Assembly: GCA_023213315.1 (NCBI GenBank)
Contig: JAKCPI010004270.1
Span: 1 to 64,000 of the forward strand
DNA length: 64,000 bases
Reading direction: 5' to 3'
DNA from: Euborellia annulipes
Taxonomy: Eukaryota; Arthropoda; Insecta; Dermaptera; Anisolabididae
Shown here: piece by piece, positions 29,001-33,585 of the stretch
Numbering within the stretch: position 1 is the first letter of the stretch
Layout: the number at the start of each line of letters is the position of its first letter
The notes under the pieces: generated by a model
Seen by the model: only the letters and a program-made list of their open reading frames with translations
Told to the model about the DNA's origin: nothing
Database searches by the model: none
Translations under genes and position numbers: made by a program

Positions 29001-32000
29001 AAGTTCAGGGTTGTCCAATATCTTTTCTCTTGATGGTATATTCTCATTTTACCATTGAAATCTTCTGAAGACCACTTTACTCTTGTACTTCATAAAAAAG
29101 ATAGGAGAAATGGTTGCCATGGTGACAAAATATAAATATTTTCATGAAAACTAACACAAAAAAATCTGGTGTGACAAACACAGAACCCAACTTTCAATTA
29201 CCGGATGTAGGAGAAAGTTGTGTGCAAGTCTTTAAATATTTCATTTGGATACATTTCTTTAAATGCAATTTGATCTAAATAGCTTCTTCCCCCCCCCCCC
29301 CCCATCTCCCTTTCTCTCTTCATTTAACGCTCAACCAATATACATATAAATTAATCCTTTCAAAATGATTGAATTATTACATGTTGTCAATATATATTTT
29401 TTTTTCTCTCTATATTCATTCGAAACCTAAAGAAATATAAATATTTACAATAAACACGCACACACGCTCTATAGTTAAACACGTCATAAATTCAGTCTGA
29501 TTATTTAGAAGGGGGCCAAAATGATTTTAATTTTCATTCGTATATATAAACATTGCAAATTAATTCAACAACAGCAACAACAACAACAACACAATTTCAT
29601 TCATATATTGATTGAATTATATCATGCTATAATAATATTGATAATAAAAATAGAAATTTTGTATACACTCTGCTCTTAAACAAGAACAGTGACGTAACTA
29701 TCGTGCTTGCTCCAGGGGCATGAATTAATTATGAGGAAGTAAATAAATAAGATAAAAAATTCGTCTTAACGTTAATCCGATTTTGATGGAAATACACTAT
29801 TTGAGTTTCCTCTATGTTTTCAAAATATCTCTTCAAAGTAATATTGGTAAAATAATTGTGTATGTATATTTTGGGATAGTTAATAGAGACGATCTAAAAT
29901 TTAAACCCATTAATGGATTAAAAAAAAAAAAAGATGTTAAATTTGCACAGTTAAATTGCCTATTTATTCATCTACCTGTTTATATAAACAAACCTGTCTG
30001 TAAATGTTTATCCACCCAAATCAGCCATTTTCTAAATAAGCTCAACTTTTTGTAAATATGGGACGTGTTCTATTCATGGGCGTAACTAAGGTGTTGCCCA
30101 CCTGAAGGCTCGTGCCCCCCCCTCTCCATGCCCCAAGAAAAATTGAGGAAATATGGTTTTAAGGAAGATATGGAGCTATCCGGAGGATAGCTGGTCCATA
30201 CCCTCACCCACATCTAAATTCTCTAGTTACGCCCATATGCTTAGAGTGTTCCTTTGCTATCATAAAGATGGTATAATCTATTTAACGTGATCGACTTTCT
30301 TTAACGAGAATTCTGGACATGTTACTCTAATGATTAGCTGGATGAAAGATTGGAGAAAATGTTTGATTACAATAAAACATGCTTTGTACCCTCGGGCTTG
30401 GTGTAGTGCCGTGCCTACCTTCTATACCGAACGTCGCGGGTTCGGAGCCCAGGCAGTCCGATGATTTTATTTAAGCCATTTGGATACCAAATGGATTAAA
30501 TAGAAATGCCTGGACCCCTAATAGATATTATATCGGTTATCGTCAAAGTCTTTCGGCCTAAGTTGCCGAAAAGACTGTGTGAATGTATGTGTGAGTGTGA
30601 GCCTGAAACATGAAATAAATCGTAACAATTTACTCACAGCACAATAGCAAACTAAGGAACACTAGTTTCATTTACTCTGTCTTATAATCAAAACAATTGA
30701 ATGAAACTTCATTAAACTAATTGAACTTGGGCACGCAATCAACTCTCCATAAACACCAAGAACATACGAACCATTCTCTGTTAAGATATTGCAAATACCC
30801 TGACTGATTCAAGGAAAAAAGTTCATCTCTATTGTGTACAATTCCAAACTCCTTTACCCTAATTTTCAATCAATCAATATCTCTGAGTGAGGTTAACATG
30901 TTCCTCTGGCCAGAAGGAGAACAGACTTGGCATTAAAGCCAAGAAATGAGATCTGAAGACCAACCCTACAGAAAACTTCGTCAAATAGAACTTAAACCCA
31001 AAATTTAATTAATTTTATATGATTAATTAGAGAGTAATAATTGTGGAATTTAATTTCAACTTTTCCTTTGTTACGCTTTAATTCAGAAACTACTTGACGG
31101 ATTTTTATGGGGTCTTTTTTTTTTAATTTTAAAAATTTAATCTATCTATATGTTACTTAATATAAGTATAACCCCTAACTCAGAGTGATTTTAATGATTT
31201 TTTTTCTAGAAAAAAAAATTTTAATCACATTTATTGATCACAGATATCTTCTTCCTACTTACTCTTTTTTTTTGTCCAAAAAAAATAATTGAAAATCGAA
31301 ATGAAATTTGACCTCCATGAGGTAAATTTTTCATTATTCTACGAGAATAGAATCAATCTTATAAAGGGAAGATTATTTAATTAGCAGAACCAAAAGTCTC
31401 TAAAATCTGTAATCCATAGCCAATGGATGAAATTATATCATATATTTGATAGTGTAGTTATCCTCTTTATTTCGGTATTAACCAAAAAAAATAACAATAT
31501 GAGTATGATATTAGGTAATGGTAATAACGAGTATATTAACAAATTATGGAATCTCTATTATCATTCTAAAAACAGTCGATTTCTCCCAATCACCAATTAG
31601 AAAATAAAAACTCTGACTCAAAACCGCTGCGGTAACAGTATTGAGGTTTTGTATGATCAGTATGACCTCCCAATCTAAAGGCAGTTTTTCCTAGTTTTCT
31701 GGTTAGGAAAACGTCTTAATTCAAATAGCTCAGCCAGGGAATCGAACCCTAGTCCCGCCTCAATGGTCAGACAAATACTCCATTCCAATTAGAATAGGGA
31801 TCAAAATTCGGCAGCAATTCCAGCGACCTTCCTTGGAAGCTCATATTTGTCAAAAAAAACAAACTCCGTTGATTATTTCTTTAGAATAGATAGTGTACAA
31901 ACACCCTCTGTACCTTTTCCACAAAATTTGTGTGAGAGGTAGTAAGTGGCTTGAACTCTAAGAGACCACCATCGTACCAAATCAATAAATATAGGGTCTT

Positions 32001-32478
32001 CAGAGTGGTTAGACTTTTAATTTCAAATGATCAAGGGAAAAAAAAATTCTGGTCTTCACTTATAAAGTTTCATCTAGTGAAATCTTTGTAGTTATTCGGG
32101 AAACTTTGTTTCTATTAGGATAAAGTTGGGGATAGGCGTTTTAGGTAGGCTATTTGGATAAGACTAGTTTGAAATGTTTCAGTTTACTAAATGAGTTTTG
32201 TCTTAATTTGTTATTTAACGGTAAATAGATATTTTCTATAGTCCAACCCAACTTTCATGAAATTACTTAAAGGATTATAGATGAATATTTTAAATTGAAG
32301 TTACAATACAACTTTGGATGTCCAACTTAATTTTCTTAACACTCGATCGAAATAATAAACAAAATTGATTTGACAGAAACCCCATAGCCAGCCAATGACC
32401 CAGATGTTATCGCCATCCATCGGGGGAAGGTTGTTTATCATCCCCTTCATAAAAAAAAAGCACAATCTCACCTGGCAT
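1869..32478 (-). CDS. NACHT/WD-repeat (NWD-like) protein, 5' part of a spliced gene
   Basis: Five exons on the minus strand (32472-32478, 21921-22031, 5577-5656, 5087-5209, 1869-2041) join in a single open frame coding 164 residues plus two bases; the gene continues beyond the window's left edge. The decoded N-terminus has a short leader, a beta-strand VKVFIASHPTD near residues 30-40, a charged helix with LQEERRQLL, a second strand with GLEVQLVDMHYGS (64-76), a helix HLQEIQNC, and CFFISLLGGDYES (104-116). This strand/helix order and the VDM..G and LLG..Y signatures are those I associate with the N-terminal region before the NACHT ATPase in NWD1/NWD2-type proteins, intracellular STAND-class proteins whose partners are not shown here. 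The NACHT and WD repeats themselves are outside the window. All junctions are GT...AG with compatible phases. Gene reality is well supported; family assignment is from pattern recognition only. Confidence 0.82.
3087..3133 (-). repeat. Fragment of SINE family 1 (3' end)
   Basis: GTTAGGTTGAAGTGACCGTT followed by the block ending in CTTAGGCCAAT matches the first 47 bp of the full copies at 6629 and 42163. It then breaks off into an AAT repeat. In the SINE's own orientation this is its 3' end. Confidence 0.75.
3157..3300 (+). repeat. Inverted repeat with hammerhead-like motif (retroelement end)
   Basis: A palindrome (AATTCAGCTAAGAT ... ATCTTAGCTGAATT, 3163-3210) is followed by a hammerhead-like core at 3215-3248: CTGAAGA, an imperfect stem II (GGCCAC/GTGACC, one mismatch), then CCGAAACG. 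The arrangement resembles termini of Penelope-like elements. Position 7 of the hammerhead core tolerates A, but an extra A sits between core and stem II, so activity is uncertain. Confidence 0.5.
4077..4503 (-). mobile_element. Internally deleted mariner element
   Basis: Terminal inverted repeats (TACGAGGGTGGTCCTATAAG on the left, matching the complement of the right end with few changes) are flanked by TA duplications at 4075-4076 and 4504-4505, as in Tc1/mariner. The minus strand still encodes mariner catalytic motifs FHHDNTPP (second Asp) and PHPPYSPDLAPCDLF (third Asp) in one frame. The spacing between them is shortened and the N-terminal two thirds are missing. It is a non-autonomous derivative. 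Confidence 0.85.
4520..4690 (+). repeat. Penelope-like terminal repeat fragment
   Basis: Shares CTTAGAGGTTAGTTC, a CTTGAG block and AGTACTTGAAAACGACTG with the ends of the element at 15121-16060. Followed by A+T-rich sequence with AATAATAAT. No coding remains. It abuts the deleted mariner on its left. Confidence 0.5.
4722..5066 (-). repeat. GC-hairpin interspersed repeat, short copy
   Basis: On the minus strand it starts TATACTAGCCAGCGACGCC, has a GC-rich hairpin with CGCCTTCGGCGG, then the block CAGTGCCTGCTTGAGGATTT, and ends AACGGGAAGTTG ... GTGACAGACGGACA. Start, middle and end match the longer element at 24905-26395, but the palindrome and the 144-bp repeats are absent. Class unknown; a Helitron-like origin was considered, but no TC start or CTRR end is clear. 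Confidence 0.55.
5087..5209 (-). CDS. NWD-like gene, exon 4
   Basis: Acceptor TTGTTGTCAG, donor GTAAGT. 123 bp, exactly 41 codons (residues 67-107), both ends phase 0: VQLVDMHYGS, then DPWINELHLQEIQNC and VSRGCFFI. The VDM.YG strand and the E.....EI..C helix are the family's most recognisable stretch here. A GC-hairpin repeat begins only about 20 bp past the donor. Confidence 0.9.
5237..5269 (+). ncRNA. Hammerhead-like motif in intron 3
   Basis: CTGATGA, one extra A, stem II GGTCAC/GTAACC with one mismatch, then CGAAACG. Closely related to the motif at 3215. It lies antisense to the host gene, 27 nt from the exon 4 acceptor, in the normal branch-point zone. No stem I partner is evident, so it is probably a truncated retroelement end. 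Confidence 0.45.
5577..5656 (-). CDS. NWD-like gene, exon 3
   Basis: Acceptor CTTATTGCAG, donor GTAATA. 80 bp coding residues 40-66: an amphipathic helix LQEERRQLLESVGPDLQAEF leading into a strand at GLE. The pattern of charged residues after the Asp matches the helix that follows the first strand in NWD-type and DUF4062-type N-terminal domains. Ends in phase 0. Confidence 0.88.
6010..6570 (+). pseudogene. Ty3/Gypsy-type gag relic
   Basis: Translated pieces in shifting frames show a gag-like order: INEFNFNPESDQT, then ARLDDAAKVRLLISKLSN, RYRDLILPKKPNEY, ETVSLLIKHFGKS, FKCLIF, GLQAKGDAEIRTRLIAKM and LLDECNRFVMIKND. These blocks are typical of the N-terminal gag region of arthropod Gypsy elements. 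At least two frameshifts are visible, and the 3' side is cut off by the tRNA-like foldback element at about 6571. No LTR, protease or RT was found attached. Confidence 0.75.
6571..7000 (-). repeat. Half copy of the tRNA-like foldback element (interrupted by a SINE)
   Basis: Matches one arm of the elements at 16822 and 47697: the tRNA-like GAACGCTACCGATCTACCC block, GCATGCTGGCAAAATCTT-type sequence, AACAGAATTTGTTTTTCATT, and the end CTATGCACTCCCCTTGTAAG. The SINE at 6629-6842 splits it with a 12-bp duplication. Confidence 0.75.
6629..6842 (-). mobile_element. tRNA-derived SINE, family 1, full copy
   Basis: 214 bp flanked by the perfect 12-bp duplication TTATGCTGGCAA (6617-6628 and 6843-6854). 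The minus strand reads 5' GAGGAGGCAATGGCTAAGC (A-box-like TGGCTAAGC) and then GGGTTCGAATCCAG (B box), i.e. a tRNA-like pol III head, followed by an unrelated body. The 3' end is CAACCTAACC. An 8-bp CTAAGCCG repeat sits in the head relative to the second copy. Same length as the copy at 42163. Confidence 0.92.
7100..7880. other. Intron 2 stretch without recognised repeats
   Basis: No coding or transposon signal. 7400-7560 contains purine/pyrimidine tracts (GGAGGGGGGAGGGGG) and 7590-7610 contains AACCAATCAGAG, a CCAAT-type sequence. It may hold regulatory sequence, but nothing decisive is visible. Confidence 0.3.
7888..7966. repeat. Short hairpin repeat (AATCTGGTGTGAC family)
   Basis: Diverged copy: AATCAGGTGTGACTGGTCGT on the left and GTGCTTGTCATACCAGACTT on the right form the two arms around a short loop. 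See the copy at 58513 for the family description. Confidence 0.6.
8750..9700 (-). pseudogene. mariner transposase relic (copy 1)
   Basis: Minus-strand frames give, in order, FRVVIKH, LDKHYSDSAPAKSTVEKWF, KFKRGEMSTEDDARSGRPKE, a helix-turn-helix region KVKLSEIAENLKISKERVG, then YVTMDETSFHTGVQ (first catalytic Asp) and VLFHQDNAPCYKSM (second Asp). These belong to the D,D34D mariner/SETMAR type, normally about 345 residues. Two frameshifts separate the pieces, and the YSPDLAPSD block bearing the third Asp is reduced to ASDFIFF. The copy is dead. A 229-bp MITE lies next to its 5' end. Confidence 0.92.
9721..9949. mobile_element. MITE with TTAA duplication
   Basis: Inverted ends GGTGGAATTCCGAGCAACGC and its exact complement, subterminal GCGACAGAGCG, flanked by TTAA on both sides (9717-9720, 9950-9953). 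TTAA targets are used by piggyBac and Kolobok; which one applies cannot be told. No coding sequence. Confidence 0.85.
10130..10500. other. Microsatellite-rich unique stretch in intron 2
   Basis: Contains ATC, AG and CTG runs (CTG x6-7 near 10310) amid otherwise non-repetitive sequence. No gene seen. Confidence 0.4.
10856..11272. repeat. Inverted-repeat retroelement end pair with hammerhead-like motif
   Basis: Arms of about 65 bp (AAGGAGTC, A-run, ATCCAAGACATAGGCAGCC, TTATTGCCGTTCCA) are inverted at the two ends. Just inside the right arm, 11161-11193 reads CTGAAGA T GGCC...GGCC GAAACG, a hammerhead-like core with a 4-bp perfect stem II. The left arm has ACCGAGACGTCGAAACGTCA on the minus strand. 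The centre has no coding sequence. The layout is that of Penelope-like terminal repeats. Confidence 0.65.
11262..12125 (-). pseudogene. Non-LTR retrotransposon 3' end (LINE)
   Basis: Minus-strand frames give ALIIPHFDYGCLVIGTL, LDRACIRFIYDVPKTAYT, then after a frameshift PEYLYRRFRLRVNVCGRP, RSSVFAKSFLVMAARLWNSL and LRNYLLGG-like closing residues. This is the C-terminal region after the RT in CR1/Jockey-like LINEs. The 3' UTR forms a hairpin ending CCTCAGAGC followed by AATAAA-rich sequence. That hairpin is split by the MITE at 11320-11457. 5'-truncated. Confidence 0.85.
11320..11457. mobile_element. MITE with TTA duplication, inside a LINE hairpin
   Basis: 138 bp with inverted ends (GGCCGGACATTCACGATCG against the complement of CGATCGTGAATGGCTGGCC) flanked by TTA on both sides (11317-11319, 11458-11460). 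Removing it restores the LINE 3' hairpin GCTCTAAGAGGAA...TTTCCTCAGAGC seen in related LINE copies at 35724 and 40458. The 3-bp T-A target is typical of PIF/Harbinger. Confidence 0.88.
12594..13044 (-). pseudogene. 5'-truncated RTE-like LINE
   Basis: Flanked by a perfect 15-bp duplication TAGGTGCAGAGTAGT (12579-12593, 13045-13059) inside mariner copy 2. The 143-codon ORF on the minus strand (ATG at 13032, in the middle of the ancestral protein) has RRMIGLTLRTQR, GVRDMLTHVNRAKHEWAGHL, MRREDGRWSTSLQLW, RPVGRPPIPWGDSL and AKNRRAWSDNW. These are the familiar C-terminal blocks of RTE-clade endonuclease/RT proteins. The 3' tail is a TAAG/TAAC short repeat, as RTE elements have. The frame is still open, so the insertion is fairly recent. 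Confidence 0.92.
13486..13580. repeat. Short hairpin repeat (AATCTGGTGTGAC family)
   Basis: AATCTGGTGTGACTAGCATA ... AACTTTCAATTA on the left and GGCTGTGCGATCAGTCGCTC plus CAGATTTTT on the right. Confidence 0.65.
13949..15105 (-). mobile_element. mariner element (copy 3), near full length, dead
   Basis: Inverted ends TGTGATCAAAAAGTAGTAAG and the complement of CTTACAACTTTTTGATCACA bound 1.16 kb. The minus strand encodes, in several frames, MSEKIQQRSCIKFCLKNG, FKEGRERVDDDERW, LTIRDLVGMTKISFGSIQSI, ITGDETWIYACD (first Asp), HEFLPPGQTVNREYYFGVMR, HHDNAPSHTAH (second Asp) and YSPDLTPSDLWLF (third Asp). Only about 19 residues separate the last two Asp instead of the usual 34-35, so a roughly 45-bp deletion destroyed the active site. 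Further frameshifts occur upstream. Confidence 0.93.
15121..16060. mobile_element. Penelope-like element relic with inverted terminal repeats
   Basis: The ends are inverted copies: GCTACTAACTTCACGT ... TTAGAGGTTAGTTC with AGTACTTGAAAACGACTG on the right (15905-16000) and its complement on the left (15140-15215). A second inverted pair lies inside (TACATAAAAAGCATGATTGT at 15292 and its complement near 15700; CAACATATACC at 15239 and GGTATATGTTG at 15771). Between them lies a GIY-YIG endonuclease remnant. Paired inverted terminal repeats around a GIY-YIG gene are characteristic of Penelope-like retroelements. The reverse transcriptase is gone. Confidence 0.75.
15440..15632 (-). pseudogene. GIY-YIG endonuclease domain of a Penelope-like element
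   Basis: One frame gives EVYKVT then a stop, ECDKVYIDGTSRQVNKNV; after a frameshift comes IHSNQSAIAEHALTTGQKI followed by NLDNILTVHDDWWKGK. VYK and VYIDGTSRQV correspond to the GIY and YIG strands, and SAIAEHALTTG with the following hydrophobic block is the C-terminal half of the domain in Penelope elements, where it acts in integration. Two stops and one frameshift make it non-functional. Confidence 0.85.
16602..16682. repeat. Short hairpin repeat (diverged copy)
   Basis: GGCGTGACTGCTCGCACAAC and TTTCTCTTACC face AATTGAAAGTTGTGTTATGT and TTTTGTGTCGGC. Arms are decayed but in the family order. Confidence 0.5.
16822..17737. repeat. Palindromic element with tRNA-like sequence in each arm (copy I)
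   Basis: About 916 bp, inverted about a centre near 17285. Each arm runs from AGTGCATAGCCTTCATGTCA-type ends through AACAAATTCTGTTAAAGCG to a tRNA-like block (17009-17083 plus, 17494-17568 minus). The block has GGGTAGATCGRTAGC (A box) and GAGTTCGAATYTCG (B box), and the anticodon loop TTTGTAA would read Thr (TGT). Poly-T/A runs and A+T-rich arms with AAGCATTCGAATTTT follow. The same layout recurs at 47697-48555, so the inverted arrangement is the element itself, not a chance pair of SINEs. Confidence 0.8.
18120..18360. promoter_or_regulatory. Candidate enhancer in intron 2
   Basis: A GC-richer, non-repeated island within A+T-rich intron. It holds CTAAAAATAG (perfect MEF2 consensus, near 18208), TGACGTCA (perfect CRE, near 18240), CACCTG (E-box, near 18254), CAGCAGCAG and a TTATCT (GATA-type) at 18360. 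Close clustering of four consensus sites is suggestive of cis-regulation; the factors and target are inference. Confidence 0.35.
18400..21060. other. A+T-rich intron 2 stretch, no gene seen
   Basis: Contains two copies of an AAAGATGGCTATTCAAAATGG-type block (18660, 18890) also found near 48710, 49705 and 49945, poly-A/T tracts and microsatellites. The minus-strand frames at 20519-21030 (e.g. TKPDILVEFWPTIVVELTDN near 21000) may be a decayed transposon protein, but I could not place it. Confidence 0.35.
21069..21280. mobile_element. MITE with TAA duplication
   Basis: 212 bp with inverted ends AGGTCAATTTCTACTAGG and AGGCAAATTTCCACTAGG, flanked by TAA (21066-21068, 21281-21283). The interior is itself folded: GGACTTGCTATTTAAATAGC and GCTATTTAATTAGCAAGTCC face each other. 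T-A trinucleotide target and short TIRs suggest a PIF/Harbinger-type non-autonomous element. Confidence 0.82.
21921..22031 (-). CDS. NWD-like gene, exon 2
   Basis: Acceptor GTCATAG preceded by a T-rich GTT repeat; donor GTAAGT. 111 bp coding residues 3-39, including RLSPYKWPKPRLVKVFIAS. The residue split across the donor (G) is completed by AT of exon 3 to Asp40. The first beta-strand of the N-terminal domain ends here. The exon is GC-richer than its surroundings and no repeat copy of it occurs elsewhere in the window. Confidence 0.88.
22155..23278. mobile_element. Long inverted-repeat (foldback) element with TA duplication
   Basis: Ends TGAGGCGTTCAGAAGCCAA are inverted and flanked by TA (22153-22154, 23279-23280). 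Long inner arms (about 22460-22700 and 22735-22950) are inverted copies, e.g. CAAAGAAAAAGGACATGATG against its complement. The two arms differ by scattered substitutions, so the fold is old or gene-converted. No transposase was found. The 1124 bp and TA target suggest a Tc1/mariner-mobilised element. Confidence 0.82.
23905..24308 (+). repeat. Dispersed repeat, copy 1
   Basis: Matches 31000-31388 in the same orientation over about 400 bp: TTTTATATGATTAATTAGAG, CAGAAACTACTTGACGGATT, ACCTCCATGACGTAAATTT. The GATTAATTAGAGAG block is also present near 23925. Both copies lie in intron 1. No coding potential. Confidence 0.75.
24905..26395 (+). repeat. GC-hairpin element with palindrome and 144-bp tandem repeats (copy A)
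   Basis: Starts with GC-rich hairpins (GGGGGCTTCGCCCCC, 24946-25010), then the CAGTGCCTGATTGAGGATT block shared with 4722-5066. Next comes a palindrome of about 245 bp (25195-25436) centred on a GCGTGGGGCGCTTCGAAG loop, then five head-to-tail units of 144 bp (repeat points AAATAAAGTACCACATTAG at 25645, 25789, 25933, 26077, with a diverged first unit). It ends near GTGACAGACGGACACTCC. Class unresolved; internal tandem units recall Helitron-type non-autonomous elements. Confidence 0.7.
26400..27420. other. Intron 1 stretch, no gene seen
   Basis: A+T-rich with poly-T tracts. The text CCATCTGTTGG/CCATCTAGTGG occurs at 26510, 27028 and nearby, possibly short repeat remnants. Confidence 0.3.
27425..28475. 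mobile_element. Long terminal inverted repeat element
   Basis: ATATGAGGGGTGTAGATGCA with AAACTCACA (27552-27580) is inverted at 28262-28294. Outer arms continue to CTTTACTATAAAGTTCGCTC on the left and GCAAACTTTATAGTAAAG on the right. AATGTGAGTTTTG recurs four times inside. No transposase found. Confidence 0.65.
28350..28660 (+). repeat. Tandem duplication of an element arm
   Basis: ATCAAGAATATTTTAAAGAA through GGAGCAAACTTTATAGTAAA to TAACCGTTAATATATATA occurs twice head to tail, about 160 bp apart, with very few differences. The first copy is the right arm of the element at 27425. Confidence 0.85.
28676..29240 (+). repeat. Dispersed repeat ending in the AATCTGGTGTGAC hairpin
   Basis: Begins with GATTTTGATGGATATACACG and TTTTGAGGTCC, continues with AAAATCGGCCAAAAAGTTC and a CATAAAAAAGATAGGAGAAA block, and ends in the short hairpin repeat at 29158-29228. 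Partial copies: 10500-10680, 51960-52115, 58200-58610, 59925-60140. A nested perfect-looking hairpin (ACCATCAAGAGAAAAG ... CTTTTCTCTTGATGGT) occupies 28957-29037. Confidence 0.6.
30375..30620 (+). repeat. tRNA-derived SINE, family 2
   Basis: tRNA-like head with GGTGTAGTGCCGTGCC (A-box region) and GCGGGTTCGGAGCCCAGGC (B box), followed by a conserved body: GTCCGATGATTTTATTTAAG, CATTTGGATACCAAA, ATGCCTGGACCCC, GTTGCCGAAAAGACTGTGTG and a TGTGAG-rich tail. Pieces recur at 56382-56530 (minus) and 57233-57345 (plus). Confidence 0.72.
31000..31388 (+). repeat. Dispersed repeat, copy 2
   Basis: Second copy of the 23905-24308 repeat, with small deletions in its poly-T and ACAAAAAA tracts. Confidence 0.75.
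31389..32465. other. 5' part of intron 1, no gene seen
   Basis: No repeats with second copies in the window and no coding blocks recognised between the dispersed repeat and exon 1. Confidence 0.35.
32472..32478 (-). CDS. NWD-like gene, exon 1 coding part (start codon)
   Basis: The exon carries ATG CCA G and is followed by donor GTGAGA. Joined to exon 2 it reads Met-Pro-Asp-Gly-Met-Asn. An in-frame TGA lies six codons upstream (32494-32496), so this is the first in-frame ATG in the leader. The alternative is that exon 1 is non-coding and translation starts at the internal ATG of exon 2 (residue 5 of this model). The phase match with exon 2 favours the model but does not prove it. Confidence 0.6.
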
Positions 32479-32720
32479 GAGACCCTGCGTGTTTCACTTC
32501 CGTCTTCTTCTACTTCGATAGGGGGTTACTAGCGTTGGTTGTTGTTGTTGTTGTGTTGTTCTCTGGCGAGTTGTTTAATTCAACAGGTTGGCATCGATCG
32601 TAGATGGCATGGAGGCCATGGCGGCACCTGCACACACACACATACACACATACAGGGATGAGCGGAGGCCCGGGTCCGCCGGGTAAGGATCAATACAATT
32701 GCCTATTTAGGTAGACTTAG
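32479..32720 (-). other. 5' leader / proximal upstream region of the NWD-like gene
   Basis: Holds, in transcription order, a GC-rich patch (around 32665-32690), a CA/TG microsatellite (32629-32655), the uORF, and a CAA-repeat tract (about 32535-32560) just ahead of the start codon. CAA-rich leaders are typically unstructured. A possible acceptor (TG-rich tract then GCAG, near 32626) could mark an upstream intron. No TATA box or start site can be fixed. Confidence 0.4.
32575..32619 (-). promoter_or_regulatory. uORF in the leader of the NWD-like gene
   Basis: A 14-codon ORF (ATG at 32619, TAA at 32575-32577) lies about 100 nt upstream of the predicted main start. Its ATG has the context GCCGCCATGG, a textbook-perfect Kozak match, whereas the main ATG has the weaker context GTCTCATGC. 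If this leader is transcribed as drawn, most scanning ribosomes would meet the uORF first. The transcription start is not known, so inclusion of the uORF in the mRNA is inference. Confidence 0.5.
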
Positions 32721-32934
32721 CTGCGGGTTTACGGGTTTCCCACCCATATATTCCATTCCTTCTCTATCTCTCTCTTTCATCATTATTGACTTATTACTAT
32801 CGTATTAAATAATTAACATAGATCAATCTCTAGATGGGGAAATCATTTTTTTTTTTGATAGAAAGAGGTCAAAGAACGTACGTTGCTTGTAATGTAACAG
32901 GGGGATGTATGGCTGTAAAGTAGATGTTGAAAGA

Positions 32935-33060
32935 GATAAAAGAAAATGCATCCAATTTATTGATATTCAGCTAACGTTTCGATCCTAGACCGGTCCAAAC
33001 CTAGGATCGAAACGTTAGGTGTGGGCTGATATCAATAAATGCATTTTCCTCTTGTTTTTT
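32935..33060. repeat. Head-to-head pair of half hammerhead ends
   Basis: Palindrome: TTGATATTCAGCTAACGTTT and CGATCCTAGACC on the left mirror CCTAGGATCGAAACGTTAG ... CTGATATCAATAAATGCA on the right. On each strand, leaving the centre, the order is stem-II-like half, CGAAACGTTAG, then the repeat end; the CTGATGA half is missing from both. The join lies exactly at what would be stem II of a hammerhead. Confidence 0.6.
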
Positions 33061-33099
33061 TATCTCTTTCCTTTTGATATTTGATGACGCTAAGCATTC

Positions 33100-33370
33100 C
33101 AAAAACGATCTTGTTTTTAGACTGTTTTGAGTAATTATTATTGAATTTTGTTTTTGTTGTTTCGGTGATCTATCACAATTACCATTAATTCAGAAGTTTG
33201 AAAAAAATTCTGTGATCTACCCAATTTGTACTCAGTCATTCTACTAATCAGACACTTTTCGGTAGTATGTCTCAATTCGATTCTAGCATATCAATATTTA
33301 TTAGAAAAATCAAATAACGAAAATAAATCTCAATTTTGAAATACCAGTACCAATCCATGGCGTGCTTGAA
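33100..33370. other. Unique stretch upstream of the gene, no feature seen
   Basis: No coding signal and no internal copies recognised. It lies about 500-750 bp upstream of the leader, so distal promoter function is possible but not shown. Confidence 0.3.
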
Positions 33371-33376
33371 TATCTT

Positions 33377-33585
33377 TCACATTAAATAAATATAATGATC
33401 TCGCACTCCCGACATCCTAGACCAGCAATCTGTGAAATTTAGATATTATTCCTACCGAGATCCCAGTTTCGTGCTTTCATGCACGCAAACACACACCTCA
33501 AATCCCAGCTACCGACACCACGTAAAGTAACTTTATTTCCTATCTCTAACTCCTCCTACTGTGTTCATGAGCTAATCCTTATTTC
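33377..33585 (-). repeat. Dispersed repeat (CCGACACCACGTAAAG family), copy 1
   Basis: Contains TCCCGACATCCTAGACCAGC, TTTCGTGCTTTCATGCACGC, AAATCCCAGCTACCGACACC and ACTCCTCCTACTGTGTTCAT. A second full copy is at 34966-35170 and a partial one at 44320-44460. Orientation is arbitrary. Confidence 0.8.

Noticed and set aside
29581..29610. CAA and other spaced short repeats as a CRISPR-like array
   Set aside because: Simple microsatellite with no unique spacers in a eukaryotic sequence.
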